Positions 17,105-25,506 of a DNA stretch of 33,898 bases are shown in pieces; the stretch's first letter is position 1, and each line of letters begins with the position of its first letter. The notes beneath the pieces were generated by a model that saw nothing but the letters and a program-made list of their open reading frames with translations, was not told the origin of the DNA and made no database searches. The DNA is taken from NCBI GenBank assembly GCA_002399285.1, contig DHDI01000010.1, forward strand, positions 77,692-111,589, read 5' to 3'. The stretch is from Thermoanaerobacterales bacterium UBA4880 (GTDB lineage: Bacteria > Bacillota > Thermoanaerobacteria > Thermoanaerobacterales > UBA4877). A program made the position numbers and the translations under genes.

Positions 17105-18652
17105 ATGAGGGATAAGTTTGTGAACGAGGCCGCGGTCGACTATACCCGCGGGGATGCGGCGGATGAATTGGTCAAGGCGATAAAAGCGGCGGAGGACGGC
17201 TTCGGGGAGAAGCACGCCGCCGTGATAGCGGGGGACCATATACTCTCCGGCGAGTATATCACGTCGGTAAACCCATCGAATATCAACGAGATCGTGGGCT
17301 ACGTAGCCAAGGGGAGCAGGGAAATGGCCGACAGGGCCATAAGGGCAGGTGAGATGAGCTTTAAATATTGGGGCAGTCTTTCAGGACATGAGAGAGCCAA
17401 ATACCTCTATGCCCTGTCGGCGGCCTTTAAGAGGAGAAGGACGGAGCTGACCGCCCTGATGATGATCGAGGGCGGCAAGATATGGCCGGAGGCAGACGGA
17501 GAGTTCGCGGAGGCCGTCGACTTCATAGAGTATTACGCGCGGGAGGCCGAAAGGCTGGACGAGGGAGAATGCCTGGTCAGGCTGCCGGACGAGGATAACG
17601 AGATGATATACAGGCCGCTGGGGGTGGGCGCTGTGATACCGCCGTGGAATTTCTCGCTTTCGATACTGACCGGAACGACAATAGGTCCGGTGGCTGCTGG
17701 GAATACCGTGGTTTTAAAGCCGGCCAGCGCCACTCCCGTGATAGCTTCGAAGTTTATGGAGATGACTGAGGAAGCCGGGTTCCCGGATGGCGTCATCAAC
17801 TTTCTGCCCGGCAGCGGCGAAGAGATAGGCGATTATCTGGTGATGCACCCGGGAATCCATTTCATAGCTTTTACCGGCTCTAAGGAAGTGGGCATGCATA
17901 TTTATGAAGAAGCGGCAAAGGTGAGGCCGAGCCAGGCCCATCTAAAGAAGACGGTCATCGAAATGGGCGGCAAGGATGCGGTGATAGTGGACGCCGGCGC
18001 CGACCTGGACAGCGCGGCTGCAGGCATAGTATCGTCGGCTTTTGGGTTCCAGGGACAGAAGTGTTCCGCATGCTCCCGGGCGATAATCTTAAGCGAGGTA
18101 TACGATGAGACCGTAGACAGAATAAAGCAGTTCACATCACGGCTTGGGGTGGGAGATCCCAGGGACCTTGCCGCGGATCTCGGACCGGTGATCGACGAGG
18201 CCGCATGTAAAAAGATATTGGGATATATAGAGATCGGCAGGGACGAGGGGGAATTGATATACGGAGGCAGGCGCATAAATGACGAGGGATATTTTATAGA
18301 ACCGACAATATTCAAAGACGTCGATCCTGAGGCCAGGACCGCCCGGGAGGAGATCTTCGGGCCGGTGCTGTCCATCATAAGGGCGGATAATTTTAACGAT
18401 GCTCTGGATATTGCCAATAACACCATATACGGCCTTACCGGCTCGGTCTATTCCTGCGACAGGGAGCATCTGGAACGGTCCCGGACGCGCTTTGACGTGG
18501 GCAACCTGTATTTCAACAGGGCCTGCACGGGAGCGCTGGTAGGCGCGCAGCCCTTCGGCGGTTTTAAGCTTTCGGGCACCGATGCCAAGACGGGAAGCCA
18601 TGACTATCTTAAATGCTTCATGCAGCCCAAGGTGATATCTGAGAAATTTTAA
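17105..18652 (+). CDS. rocA: L-glutamate gamma-semialdehyde (1-pyrroline-5-carboxylate) dehydrogenase
   Basis: This NAD-dependent enzyme oxidises glutamate semialdehyde to glutamate, the last step of proline and arginine/ornithine catabolism. At 515 residues it matches the length I recall for Bacillus RocA. It shows the aldehyde dehydrogenase hallmarks: PPWNFSLSI, the cofactor segment AFTGSKEVG, the general-base Glu in VIEMGGKDA, the catalytic Cys in GQKCSACSR, and the C-terminal QPFGGFKLSG. ATG 17105 follows GGGAGG (17092-17097) by seven bases. It is a single-gene unit between lysS and the transhydrogenase-like genes. No proline dehydrogenase is nearby, but an ornithine-type aminotransferase lies at the far end of the window. 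Confidence 0.93.
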   Translation: MRDKFVNEAAVDYTRGDAADELVKAIKAAEDGFGEKHAAVIAGDHILSGEYITSVNPSNINEIVGYVAKGSREMADRAIRAGEMSFKYWGSLSGHERAKYLYALSAAFKRRRTELTALMMIEGGKIWPEADGEFAEAVDFIEYYAREAERLDEGECLVRLPDEDNEMIYRPLGVGAVIPPWNFSLSILTGTTIGPVAAGNTVVLKPASATPVIASKFMEMTEEAGFPDGVINFLPGSGEEIGDYLVMHPGIHFIAFTGSKEVGMHIYEEAAKVRPSQAHLKKTVIEMGGKDAVIVDAGADLDSAAAGIVSSAFGFQGQKCSACSRAIILSEVYDETVDRIKQFTSRLGVGDPRDLAADLGPVIDEAACKKILGYIEIGRDEGELIYGGRRINDEGYFIEPTIFKDVDPEARTAREEIFGPVLSIIRADNFNDALDIANNTIYGLTGSVYSCDREHLERSRTRFDVGNLYFNRACTGALVGAQPFGGFKLSGTDAKTGSHDYLKCFMQPKVISEKF

Positions 18653-18726
18653 CACCCCGATCTGCGGGTATTTTTGTGGTATAATTATAGATGTGTGTTT
18701 ATGGATGCCGGGCCGTCCGTCAACAT

Positions 18727-18739
18727 GATGCCAATTTGC
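18727..18739 (+). repeat. Partial copy of intergenic repeat (GATGCCAATTTGC) behind rocA
   Basis: This string differs from GATGCCAATTTTGC behind lysS by one T. It is weak on its own and listed because all copies lie just 3' of genes. Confidence 0.3.
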
Positions 18740-18803
18740 AGGAATTTATTACGATTTTTTCATAAAAGCAGGAATGCGGTAATTTTTGTAGTATTAATAT
18801 AAT
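18738..18803 (+). promoter_or_regulatory. Putative promoter region of the transhydrogenase-like operon with duplicated GCAGGAAT
   Basis: GCAGGAAT occurs at 18738-18745 and again at 18768-18775. AGGAAT resembles a sigma-H-type -35 element, although a clear GAAT -10 is lacking. A TATAAT (18798-18803) lies 27 bases before the first gene, and another extended -10 (TGGTATAAT, 18677-18685) lies further upstream. Which one is used cannot be decided by eye. Confidence 0.35.
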
Positions 18804-18829
18804 AGCGCGCACATAAAGGGGGATGCAAA

Positions 18830-19321
18830 ATGTCGGAAATGGTAAAGTTTCAGGAGGAAGTGGATCTTTCTCTCATTCAGCCTGTCATCGAGGAATACGG
18901 GGACGACAGGGGGGCGCTTATAACAGTATTGCAGGAGACTCAGGCGATATATAATTACCTGCCTGCCGATGCACTTAAGTATATTGCCAAGAGCATGAAT
19001 ATATCCGAGGCCCAGGTCTACGGCGTAGCTACGTTTTATGCCCAGTTCAGATTTAAACCCGTCGGCAAGAACCTCATCATGTGTTGTCAGGGAACGGCCT
19101 GTCATGTCAACGGGTCGGAGAATATACTCTCCGCTTTGGAGGATGAACTGGAGATAAAGGTGGGAGACACTACCGCGGACAAGCTCTTTACGCTGGAGAG
19201 CGTCGCATGCCTGGGATGCTGCAGTCTGGCGCCGGTGATGATGATAAACGGCCGGGCCTACGGGCAGCTTACCTTGGACAGGGTAAAAGAGATAATAGCC
19301 GATTACAGGGCAAGGGGGTAA
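18830..19321 (+). CDS. NuoE-like [2Fe-2S] subunit of an electron-bifurcating transhydrogenase (StnA-like)
   Basis: This 163-residue protein belongs to the 24-kDa NuoE/HydC/HndA family, thioredoxin-like folds carrying one [2Fe-2S] cluster. The ligands are C86 and C91 (CCQGTAC) and C127 and C131 (CLGCC). The preceding VYGVATFYAQF segment is diagnostic. It would pass electrons to or from the flavin subunit encoded next. ATG 18830 lies eight bases after a GGGGG site. Three genes in a row (NuoE-like, NuoF-like, NuoG/GltD fusion) and no hydrogenase H-cluster gene point to a Stn-type NADH/ferredoxin/NADP transhydrogenase. A formate dehydrogenase partner encoded elsewhere is the main alternative. Confidence 0.85.
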   Translation: MSEMVKFQEEVDLSLIQPVIEEYGDDRGALITVLQETQAIYNYLPADALKYIAKSMNISEAQVYGVATFYAQFRFKPVGKNLIMCCQGTACHVNGSENILSALEDELEIKVGDTTADKLFTLESVACLGCCSLAPVMMINGRAYGQLTLDRVKEIIADYRARG

Positions 19322-19326
19322 GGCGT

Positions 19327-21087
19327 ATGTATAAAATAAGGGTAGGGCTGGGAAGCTGCGGCATCGCGGCGGGCGGCCTGGCCGTATACGACAAGCTGAC
19401 GGAAGAGACCAAGGGCATGGACGTGGAGATATATCCCACAGGCTGCGTAGGTATGTGCTACAAGGAACCTTTGGTGGACATAACCGGCGAAGACGGAAGA
19501 ACGGTGACCTACGGGAGCGTAAAGCCCAATATGATAGGTGAAATAGTCAAGAGCCACATCATTGAGGGAAAACCTTTGCTCAAGTGGGCGGTAAAGGACA
19601 GCAGCGGCGAATGCAAGACGGATAACTATCAGGATAAACAGGTAAAGATAGTGCTGAGAAACTGCGGGGTCATAAACCCCGAAGACATACGGGACTATAT
19701 AGATGCGGGAGGATACGCCGCCATACGCAAGGCGCTCTCCATGGACCCCTACGAGATAATAGAGCAGATAAAGGAGTCCGGCCTCAGGGGCAGAGGGGGA
19801 GCGGGATTCCCCACATGGTTGAAATGGAAAAACACCAGGGAAGCTCCCGGAACTCCAAAGTATATCATATGCAACGCGGACGAGGGAGATCCCGGGGCAT
19901 TCATGGACAGAAGCGTGCTGGAAGGAGATCCCCACGCCGTTCTCGAAGGAATGATGATAGCGGGCTACACCATAGGGGCGGAGCAGGGCATAATCTATGC
20001 CAGGGCCGAATACCCCATAGCTATCAAGAGGCTCAAGACCGCCATAAAGCAGGCGCAGGAGAAGGGATATCTGGGAGATAACCTGTTCGGAACGAACTTC
20101 AGCTTCAACATAAAGATAAGACAGGGAGCGGGAGCCTTCGTATGCGGCGAGGAGACGGCCCTTATAGAATCCCTCGAGGGAAAGAGAGGGATGCCGAGAC
20201 TAAAGCCGCCGTATCCCGCCTACTCGGGATACCGCAGGAAGCCTACGGTGATCAACAACGTGGAGACCTTAGCCAACGTCTCATGGATAATAAATAACGG
20301 CGGAGATAAATACGCCTCGTACGGCACGGAGAAATCCAAGGGCACGAAGGTATTCGCCCTCACGGGCAAGATAAAGCGCGGGGGACTGGTCGAGGTACCC
20401 ATGGGAATGACGCTGAGAGAGGTAATATACGATATAGGCGGAGGGATAAAGAAGGACAAGGAGTTCAAAGCGGTGCAGCTGGGAGGGCCGTCGGGGGGAT
20501 GCATACCCGAGAGCCTGCTGGACACCACGGTGGACTACGAATCCCTGACCAAGACGGGCGCCATAGTGGGATCGGGCGGCATGGTGGTAATGGACAAGGA
20601 TACCTGCATGGTGGATACCGCCAGGTTCTTCATGGACTTTATAGTTAAAGAATCCTGCGGCAAGTGCACGCAGTGCAGGCTGGGCACGCGGCGCATGCTG
20701 GATGTGCTGGAGAGGATATGCGCCGGGGATGGGCAGGAAGGTGACATAGAACTGCTGGAAGGCCTGGCCCACATGGTGCAGGACACGGCCCTGTGCGGAC
20801 TGGGGCAGACCGCGCCCAACCCGATACTCACTACCATAAGGTATTTCAGGGATGAATATGAGGCTCATATAAAGGAAAAGAAATGTCCCGGAGGCAGATG
20901 CAAGCAGCTGATACACTTTTCCATAGACCCGGATAAATGCGTGGGCTGCGGACTGTGCGCACGCAAGTGCACCTCTCATGCCATATCCGGCGAGCCGAAA
21001 AAGACGTACCATATAGATCCTGATAAGTGCACCAAATGCCATACATGCTATGACGTATGCAACTTTGATGCAGTTGTTATAAGCTAA
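19327..21087 (+). CDS. NuoF/HydB-like flavoprotein subunit, NADH- and FMN-binding (StnB-like)
   Basis: This 586-residue soluble NuoF-type chain probably holds the bifurcating FMN and the NADH site. In order: an N-terminal thioredoxin-like domain with Cys residues C11, C40 and C44; the glycine-rich SGLRGRGGAGFPTWLKW (NADH/FMN); NADEGDPGAFMDRS; the SLBB region; a [4Fe-4S] motif ESCGKCTQCRLGT with a later ALCGLGQ Cys; and two C-terminal ferredoxin motifs, KCVGCGLCARKC and KCTKCHTCYDVC. This layout matches HydB of bifurcating hydrogenases and StnB. ATG 19327 follows GGGGG by eight bases; an in-frame extension to 19207 lies inside the upstream gene. It sits in an operon with the genes on both sides. 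Confidence 0.9.
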   Translation: MYKIRVGLGSCGIAAGGLAVYDKLTEETKGMDVEIYPTGCVGMCYKEPLVDITGEDGRTVTYGSVKPNMIGEIVKSHIIEGKPLLKWAVKDSSGECKTDNYQDKQVKIVLRNCGVINPEDIRDYIDAGGYAAIRKALSMDPYEIIEQIKESGLRGRGGAGFPTWLKWKNTREAPGTPKYIICNADEGDPGAFMDRSVLEGDPHAVLEGMMIAGYTIGAEQGIIYARAEYPIAIKRLKTAIKQAQEKGYLGDNLFGTNFSFNIKIRQGAGAFVCGEETALIESLEGKRGMPRLKPPYPAYSGYRRKPTVINNVETLANVSWIINNGGDKYASYGTEKSKGTKVFALTGKIKRGGLVEVPMGMTLREVIYDIGGGIKKDKEFKAVQLGGPSGGCIPESLLDTTVDYESLTKTGAIVGSGGMVVMDKDTCMVDTARFFMDFIVKESCGKCTQCRLGTRRMLDVLERICAGDGQEGDIELLEGLAHMVQDTALCGLGQTAPNPILTTIRYFRDEYEAHIKEKKCPGGRCKQLIHFSIDPDKCVGCGLCARKCTSHAISGEPKKTYHIDPDKCTKCHTCYDVCNFDAVVIS

Positions 21088-21103
21088 GGGGGGATACGAG
21101 ATA

Positions 21104-24100
21104 ATGATAAGACTTAACATAGATGGGAAAGAGGTAAGCGGTCATAAGGGGCAGACGATCCTGGAGATCGCCCGGCAAAACGGCGTGGATATACCTACCC
21201 TCTGCTATGACGGCCGCTTGGAGCCATACGGCTCATGCGGCATGTGCGTGGTGGAGGTGGAGGGCAACAGGAAGCTCTTGAGATCCTGCGCCACCGAGGC
21301 TGCCGACGGTATGACTGTGCATACGAATACCAAGAGAGTGACGGACGCAAGAAAATTCACCTTGGAATTATTGCTTTCGGAGCACAGGGGAGACTGCAGG
21401 CCGCCCTGCGTCATCGCGTGTCCTACACACTGCGACGCCCAGGGATATGCGGCGCTCATCAGTAGCGGCCAGTATGAAGAGGCGGTAAAGCTGATAAAGG
21501 AGACTGTGCCGCTGCCGGCCAGCGTTGGAAGGATATGTCCGCATCCCTGCGAGGAAAAGTGCAGGAGGGACTTGGTGGACGAGCCGGTATCCATATGCAA
21601 CCTCAAGAGGTTTGCCGGCGACTACGATCTGGCGTCGGCCAGGCCGTATGTTCCCGAGGTAAAGCAGCCCAACGGAATGAGAGTCGCCATTATCGGAGCA
21701 GGTCCTGCGGGACTGTCGGCCGGATATTTCCTGAAGAGAGACGGCTATGCCGTGACCATATTTGAAAAGATGCCGGATACCGGCGGTATGCTGAGATACG
21801 GCATACCCGAATACCGGCTTCCCAAATCGGTACTTGCCAGGGAGATATCCTCGATAGAGGATGTCGGGCTGGATATAAGGACCGGCATGGTCTTGGGCCG
21901 GGACTTTACCATTGATTCATTGAGGAGTCAGGGGTTCGACGCGGTGCTTTTGGCAGTTGGGGCTCAGAAGAGCAGCGGCATGAGAGCACCGGGAGACGAT
22001 GCGGAAGGCGTCATGGGAGGCATCGAGCTTTTGAGAATGGTCGCCATGAATCAGCCTGTGGCCCTGGGACGCAAGGTCATAGTGGTGGGCGGAGGAAATA
22101 CGGCGATGGATGCCGCTCGGACGGCGGTACGGATGGGGGCCGAAGAGGTCACCGTGGCCTACAGGAGGACAAAGAACGAAATGCCCGCCAGGGCGGAAGA
22201 GATAGAGGAAGCGGAGCAGGAGGGCGTAAAGTTTCTATACCTTGCCGGGCCGAAGGAAGTCATATCCAGCGGCGGAAGGATGACGGGGGTCAACTTCCAG
22301 AAGATGCAGCTGGGGCAGCCGGACGCCTCGGGCAGAAGGTCTCCCGTGCCGATACCCGGTGAGGAGATATATATCGCGGCCGATACCTGCGTAGCGGCCA
22401 TAGGCCAGCAGATAGACGCAGACGGCTTAGAGGGCGTCGCAATAAACAGAAACAGGATAGTGACGGAAGCGGGGACCTACAGGACTAGTATCCCCTATGT
22501 ATTTGCCGCGGGAGATGCCGTGACCGGACCGGATATAGCCGTGAGGGCGATAGCCACGGGCAAAGAGGCGGCCCGGGCTATAGAGGGCTGCCTGAGCGGC
22601 AGACTTGTTCCGACTGCGCAGCCCTATCTCGTAAAACAGGAGGATATCACCCCCGAAGACCTTGCCGGAAGGGAAAAGATAGCCCGGAAGCAGCCTGAGA
22701 TAAAGAATGCGGACGTGCGCAGGGACAATTTCGGAGAGTATCTCGCCACCTTCGACGAGCAGTCGGCCAGGGAAGAGGGTGCCAGATGTTTGGAGTGCGG
22801 CTGCCTGGATTATTTCGAATGCAAGCTGTATCAATACTCCAATATGTATGACGTCGACCCGCAGAGTCTGCCCGGCTTGAAGCCCAAGAGGGACAAGGAT
22901 TATTCTTCGGCGGATATACTGAGAGATCCGAACAAATGTATACTGTGCGGACTGTGCGTAAGGGTCTGCGACGAGATGTCGGGAGTTTCCACGCTGGGCT
23001 ATGTGAAGAGAGGCTTCGAGGCGACCACCAAGCCGGAGTTTGAAAAGCTGCTGAGCGATTCCACGTGCATAATGTGCGGTCAGTGCGCCTATGTATGCCC
23101 GACGGGCGCCATAATGAGCGTGAACAGAAATGCCAAGCCTGTGCCGGTCAGGGTAAAGAAGACGGATACCACATGCACGGGATGCGGCCTGGCCTGCCCC
23201 GTCACCGTGGAGACCCGCGGACAGATGATAATGAGGATCGAGCCGCGGGCGGAAGGTCCTCTGGACGAGGCCCTGCTGTGCGAAAAGGGCAGCTTTGGCT
23301 TTGACTGGATAAACGGCAGGTATGCGGTGGAGCAGCCTATGATGAGGGCGGATGGGAATTTGAAGGAGATTTCCATGGAGGATGCCGTAAGGACCGCGGC
23401 CAAGGAGATCGTTAGGTTCAATTCGGCAAACGCCGGCAAGCTGGCATTGTTGGCATCCCCTTCGCTGACGAACGAGGAGGGCCTGGCCTTAAGGCAGGCC
23501 TTCGAGGGATATGTGCTGGACGATAAGTTCTTTGTTCCCGGCGGGGATATAGAGGCGGACGCCGTCACGCTGAAAAACATGGAGATGGCGGACGTCATAA
23601 TCACCGAAGGCTTGGAGATGCGCGATTATCCCCAGGTGTATTATTGGATAAGGAAGGCCGAGAAGAGAGGCGCTAAGCACTATAAAGAGGATTACGATGA
23701 GGAATCCTTAAAGCAGGCTAAAAGACCGTGCCTCGTATATCATGAGAACAGCGCCGGCAGGACGGGCGGCATTCTGGAGCTGCGGTCCGACGTACTGCGC
23801 ATCCCCGTAAGGGACGGCGTCAATGTACGCGGACTGGAAGCCATGGGCTATGATGCGGTGACCCAAGATGAGCTGGGCAGGATGATCGGCGAAGGACAGA
23901 TAGCGGGACTGATAACCGTGGGCAATATCGACGGTCTTAATCCGCTGGCGCTCGCCAAGCTGGATATGCTCATAGATATCACTCCCGCGGAGAAGGATCT
24001 GAGACCTCTGGCAAAGATTGTCATTCCGTTCGCTTCGCCGCTGGAAGAACAGGGCTCTATGGACACCGATTTTGGCAGAAGGACTTTAAAGAGAGCCATA

Positions 24101-24205
24101 GACGGTATAGACGGTATGGAGGTCATTTCCCTTATGGCGAAGGCCTTCGGCAGAGAGATCAGATTGCCGCAGACAGAGATAAAGGAGTGCATATATTTAA
24201 GATAG
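21104..24205 (+). CDS. NuoG/GltD fusion flavoprotein with many Fe-S clusters (StnC-like)
   Basis: This 1033-residue fusion has several modules. Residues 1-80: plant-type [2Fe-2S] domain (C34, C45, C48, C62). 94-170: NuoG-type His/Cys segment merging into a GltD-type Cys region (C106, C110, C145, C149, C153, C165). 190-500: GltD/NfnB-like FAD and NAD(P) domain with GAGPAGLSAG (198-207) and GGGNTAMDAAR (329-339). About 562-573: a Cys cluster (CLECGC). 612-665: two [4Fe-4S] ferredoxin motifs. 691-726: a [4Fe-4S] site as in molybdopterin enzymes (C691, C694, C698, C726). 740-1033: a shortened molybdopterin-oxidoreductase-like domain without a recognisable Cys/Sec active site. The likely role is NADP reduction in a ferredoxin/NADH-linked complex. 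It ends the operon; no terminator is obvious before the next promoter. Confidence 0.85.
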   Translation: MIRLNIDGKEVSGHKGQTILEIARQNGVDIPTLCYDGRLEPYGSCGMCVVEVEGNRKLLRSCATEAADGMTVHTNTKRVTDARKFTLELLLSEHRGDCRPPCVIACPTHCDAQGYAALISSGQYEEAVKLIKETVPLPASVGRICPHPCEEKCRRDLVDEPVSICNLKRFAGDYDLASARPYVPEVKQPNGMRVAIIGAGPAGLSAGYFLKRDGYAVTIFEKMPDTGGMLRYGIPEYRLPKSVLAREISSIEDVGLDIRTGMVLGRDFTIDSLRSQGFDAVLLAVGAQKSSGMRAPGDDAEGVMGGIELLRMVAMNQPVALGRKVIVVGGGNTAMDAARTAVRMGAEEVTVAYRRTKNEMPARAEEIEEAEQEGVKFLYLAGPKEVISSGGRMTGVNFQKMQLGQPDASGRRSPVPIPGEEIYIAADTCVAAIGQQIDADGLEGVAINRNRIVTEAGTYRTSIPYVFAAGDAVTGPDIAVRAIATGKEAARAIEGCLSGRLVPTAQPYLVKQEDITPEDLAGREKIARKQPEIKNADVRRDNFGEYLATFDEQSAREEGARCLECGCLDYFECKLYQYSNMYDVDPQSLPGLKPKRDKDYSSADILRDPNKCILCGLCVRVCDEMSGVSTLGYVKRGFEATTKPEFEKLLSDSTCIMCGQCAYVCPTGAIMSVNRNAKPVPVRVKKTDTTCTGCGLACPVTVETRGQMIMRIEPRAEGPLDEALLCEKGSFGFDWINGRYAVEQPMMRADGNLKEISMEDAVRTAAKEIVRFNSANAGKLALLASPSLTNEEGLALRQAFEGYVLDDKFFVPGGDIEADAVTLKNMEMADVIITEGLEMRDYPQVYYWIRKAEKRGAKHYKEDYDEESLKQAKRPCLVYHENSAGRTGGILELRSDVLRIPVRDGVNVRGLEAMGYDAVTQDELGRMIGEGQIAGLITVGNIDGLNPLALAKLDMLIDITPAEKDLRPLAKIVIPFASPLEEQGSMDTDFGRRTLKRAIDGIDGMEVISLMAKAFGREIRLPQTEIKECIYLR

Positions 24206-24215
24206 GAAAAATATA

Positions 24216-24244
24216 TTTACAGTTTTAAATATTTGTGAGATAAT
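24216..24244 (+). promoter_or_regulatory. Promoter of the riboswitch-controlled transglutaminase gene
   Basis: TTTACA (24216-24221) and GATAAT (24239-24244) with a 17-base spacer. Transcription would start near 24251, just ahead of the first c-di-GMP aptamer. Confidence 0.7.
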
Positions 24245-24261
24245 TTAATTGTGAAAAAAAC

Positions 24262-24356
24262 TGCATACCGATAATAGCAAATCCGCCGAAAGGCGGAGAC
24301 GCAAAACTGCGGGCCTAAGGTCTTGGGACAATGGCAGCCGGGTTACCGAAGATGCA
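24262..24356 (+). promoter_or_regulatory. Cyclic di-GMP-I (GEMM) riboswitch, first of tandem pair
   Basis: The GEMM-I core is recognisable in order: AGCAAA, a CCGCC/GGCGG stem capped by a GAAA tetraloop (24283-24296), GACGCAAA (24298-24305), GGGCCTAAGG with the tetraloop-receptor-like CTAAGG, and the 3' core GCAGCCGGGTTACCG. Outer pairing TGCAT (24262-24266) with ATGCA (24352-24356) can close P1. A 13-bp terminator begins 15 bases after the aptamer, so control is probably at the level of transcription termination. Confidence 0.9.
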
Positions 24357-24370
24357 TATATGGAAGACAG

Positions 24371-24405
24371 AATCCTGTTTCGGTGATCCGGAGCAGGATT
24401 TTTTT
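24371..24405 (+). terminator. Riboswitch-associated terminator between the two GEMM aptamers
   Basis: AATCCTGTTTCGG (24371-24383) pairs with CCGGAGCAGGATT (24388-24400), with two G-T pairs and a TGAT loop. T residues run to 24405. It lies between aptamer 1 and aptamer 2, forming the expression platform of the first switch. Confidence 0.88.
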
Positions 24406-24406
24406 A

Positions 24407-24501
24407 CCTTTCGATAATGGCAAACCCGCCGAAAGGCGGAGACGCAAAGCTACGGTCTAAGGTGCGCATCGCACTATTGATGGACGGGCTGCCGAAAAAG
24501 G
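24407..24501 (+). promoter_or_regulatory. Cyclic di-GMP-I (GEMM) riboswitch, second of tandem pair, overlapping the ribosome binding site
   Basis: The second core has GGCAAACC, a CCGCC-GAAA-GGCGG stem (24426-24439), GACGCAAAGC, GGTCTAAGG and the 3' GGACGGGCTGCCG. It is more diverged than the first (GTCTAAGG against GCCTAAGG, GGGCTGCCG against GGGTTACCG). P1 can form between CCTTTCG (24407-24413) and CGAAAAAGG (24493-24501) with two unpaired A residues. The 3' strand runs into the Shine-Dalgarno AGGGGGA (24499-24505) of the gene at 24513, so ligand binding may affect translation initiation rather than termination. Confidence 0.82.
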
Positions 24502-24512
24502 GGGATCTACGA

Positions 24513-25358
24513 ATGAAGCGGGGTTTTAAGGCTGCTTTGCTGCTCTGCTGTGTTTTCATCTTGATTTGCGCAAATTCCGGCAATGTCTATGCAGGAGAGC
24601 CGGAGAACATAACCAAAAACGGCGTTACCATAGCCGGACTGCCCTCCGATGAGGCGGACGGAATGGTACGGATAAGCGGAAAGACCGACAAGGACGATAT
24701 AAAGATACTTTTGACCAAGGACGATAAGAGGGAATGGTATGACGTATCCCTAAAGAATGGGGCCTTTGATGAGGACATATGGCTGACCGAGGGTAAGGGA
24801 AGCTACAGGCTGGACGTGATGGTGCATGAGTACGACAGGAAATATAGCTACGGGCCCGGCCTTACTGTGGAGAATGCGACCGGAGCAAACAGGTTCAAGG
24901 TGCCGGGAAAGTACATTGAGAGCGGCGACGACGGTATAATCAAATTGGCCGGACAGCTCACCGAGGGTTTGAATACCGACAGGGAAAAGGCTAAGGCGAT
25001 CTATGACTGGGTGAAGGATAACATGGAGTATGACTATAAAAAACTCGAAAGCCAAAGACAAAATGACTATGACAATGAATACGGTGCGGTCAACGCATTA
25101 AAGACCGGCAAGGGCGTCTGCTTCGACTATGCGGCATTGACGGCCGCCCTGGGACGGGCCGCCGGACTTGAGACAAAATTAGTCGAGGGAGAGGTCGACT
25201 CCGACGGTGCCACCGGCTATCATGCCTGGAATGAATTTTATATTTCCGATGAGGGGAAATGGATAAATGCCGATGCCACTCTGGCATCGACCACGGGAAA
25301 GGATTATTTCGACAATAATGCTGCAAATAATATATATAACATATCGCAGCAAATATAA
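24513..25358 (+). CDS. Secreted transglutaminase-like (papain-fold) protein under tandem c-di-GMP control
   Basis: This 281-residue exported protein has a signal peptide (1-27; basic MKRGFK, hydrophobic core, cleavage near VYA-GEP). A beta-rich domain (30-125) precedes a transglutaminase-like core with Cys in GKGVCFDYAAL (C203), His in YHAWNEFY (H237) and Asp in INADAT (D254), the complete triad. Such proteins may crosslink proteins or cleave amide bonds in the cell wall or matrix; the substrate is unknown. ATG 24513 lies eight bases after GGGGG. The ORF extends in frame to 24417, but that part is the second riboswitch. It sits directly upstream of the sipW/TasA-like unit, also under c-di-GMP control, so a matrix or surface role is inferred. 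Confidence 0.88.
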   Translation: MKRGFKAALLLCCVFILICANSGNVYAGEPENITKNGVTIAGLPSDEADGMVRISGKTDKDDIKILLTKDDKREWYDVSLKNGAFDEDIWLTEGKGSYRLDVMVHEYDRKYSYGPGLTVENATGANRFKVPGKYIESGDDGIIKLAGQLTEGLNTDREKAKAIYDWVKDNMEYDYKKLESQRQNDYDNEYGAVNALKTGKGVCFDYAALTAALGRAAGLETKLVEGEVDSDGATGYHAWNEFYISDEGKWINADATLASTTGKDYFDNNAANNIYNISQQI

Positions 25359-25372
25359 TTTTAAAAATATTA

Positions 25373-25401
25373 TTGCCATTTTTGTCACTTCATTGTATAA
25401 T
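25373..25401 (+). promoter_or_regulatory. Promoter of the sipW/TasA-like unit
   Basis: TTGCCA (25373-25378) and TATAAT (25396-25401) with a 17-base spacer, 14 bases after the transglutaminase stop. Predicted start near 25408, giving a leader of about 300 bases that holds a hairpin (CTTGAT 25461-25466 with ATCAAG 25483-25488, and an inner GATT/AATC) and then the riboswitch. Confidence 0.8.
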
Positions 25402-25506
25402 ATGTATTAATGTGGCAGATAATATATCTATTAACGCATCCTGATACGACAAAATTTTTCCTTGATACGATTTACAATCTGAATCAAGCTAGATAAAAAG
25501 TCAATA

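Noticed and set aside
24417..24512. N-terminal extension of the transglutaminase-like protein from ATG 24417
   Set aside because: The extension is the second GEMM aptamer. A signal peptide and Shine-Dalgarno define the start at 24513.
25461..25488. Nested hairpin before the c-di-GMP-II aptamer as a separate riboswitch
   Set aside because: It has no conserved core of any class I know; it is probably a simple leader stem.
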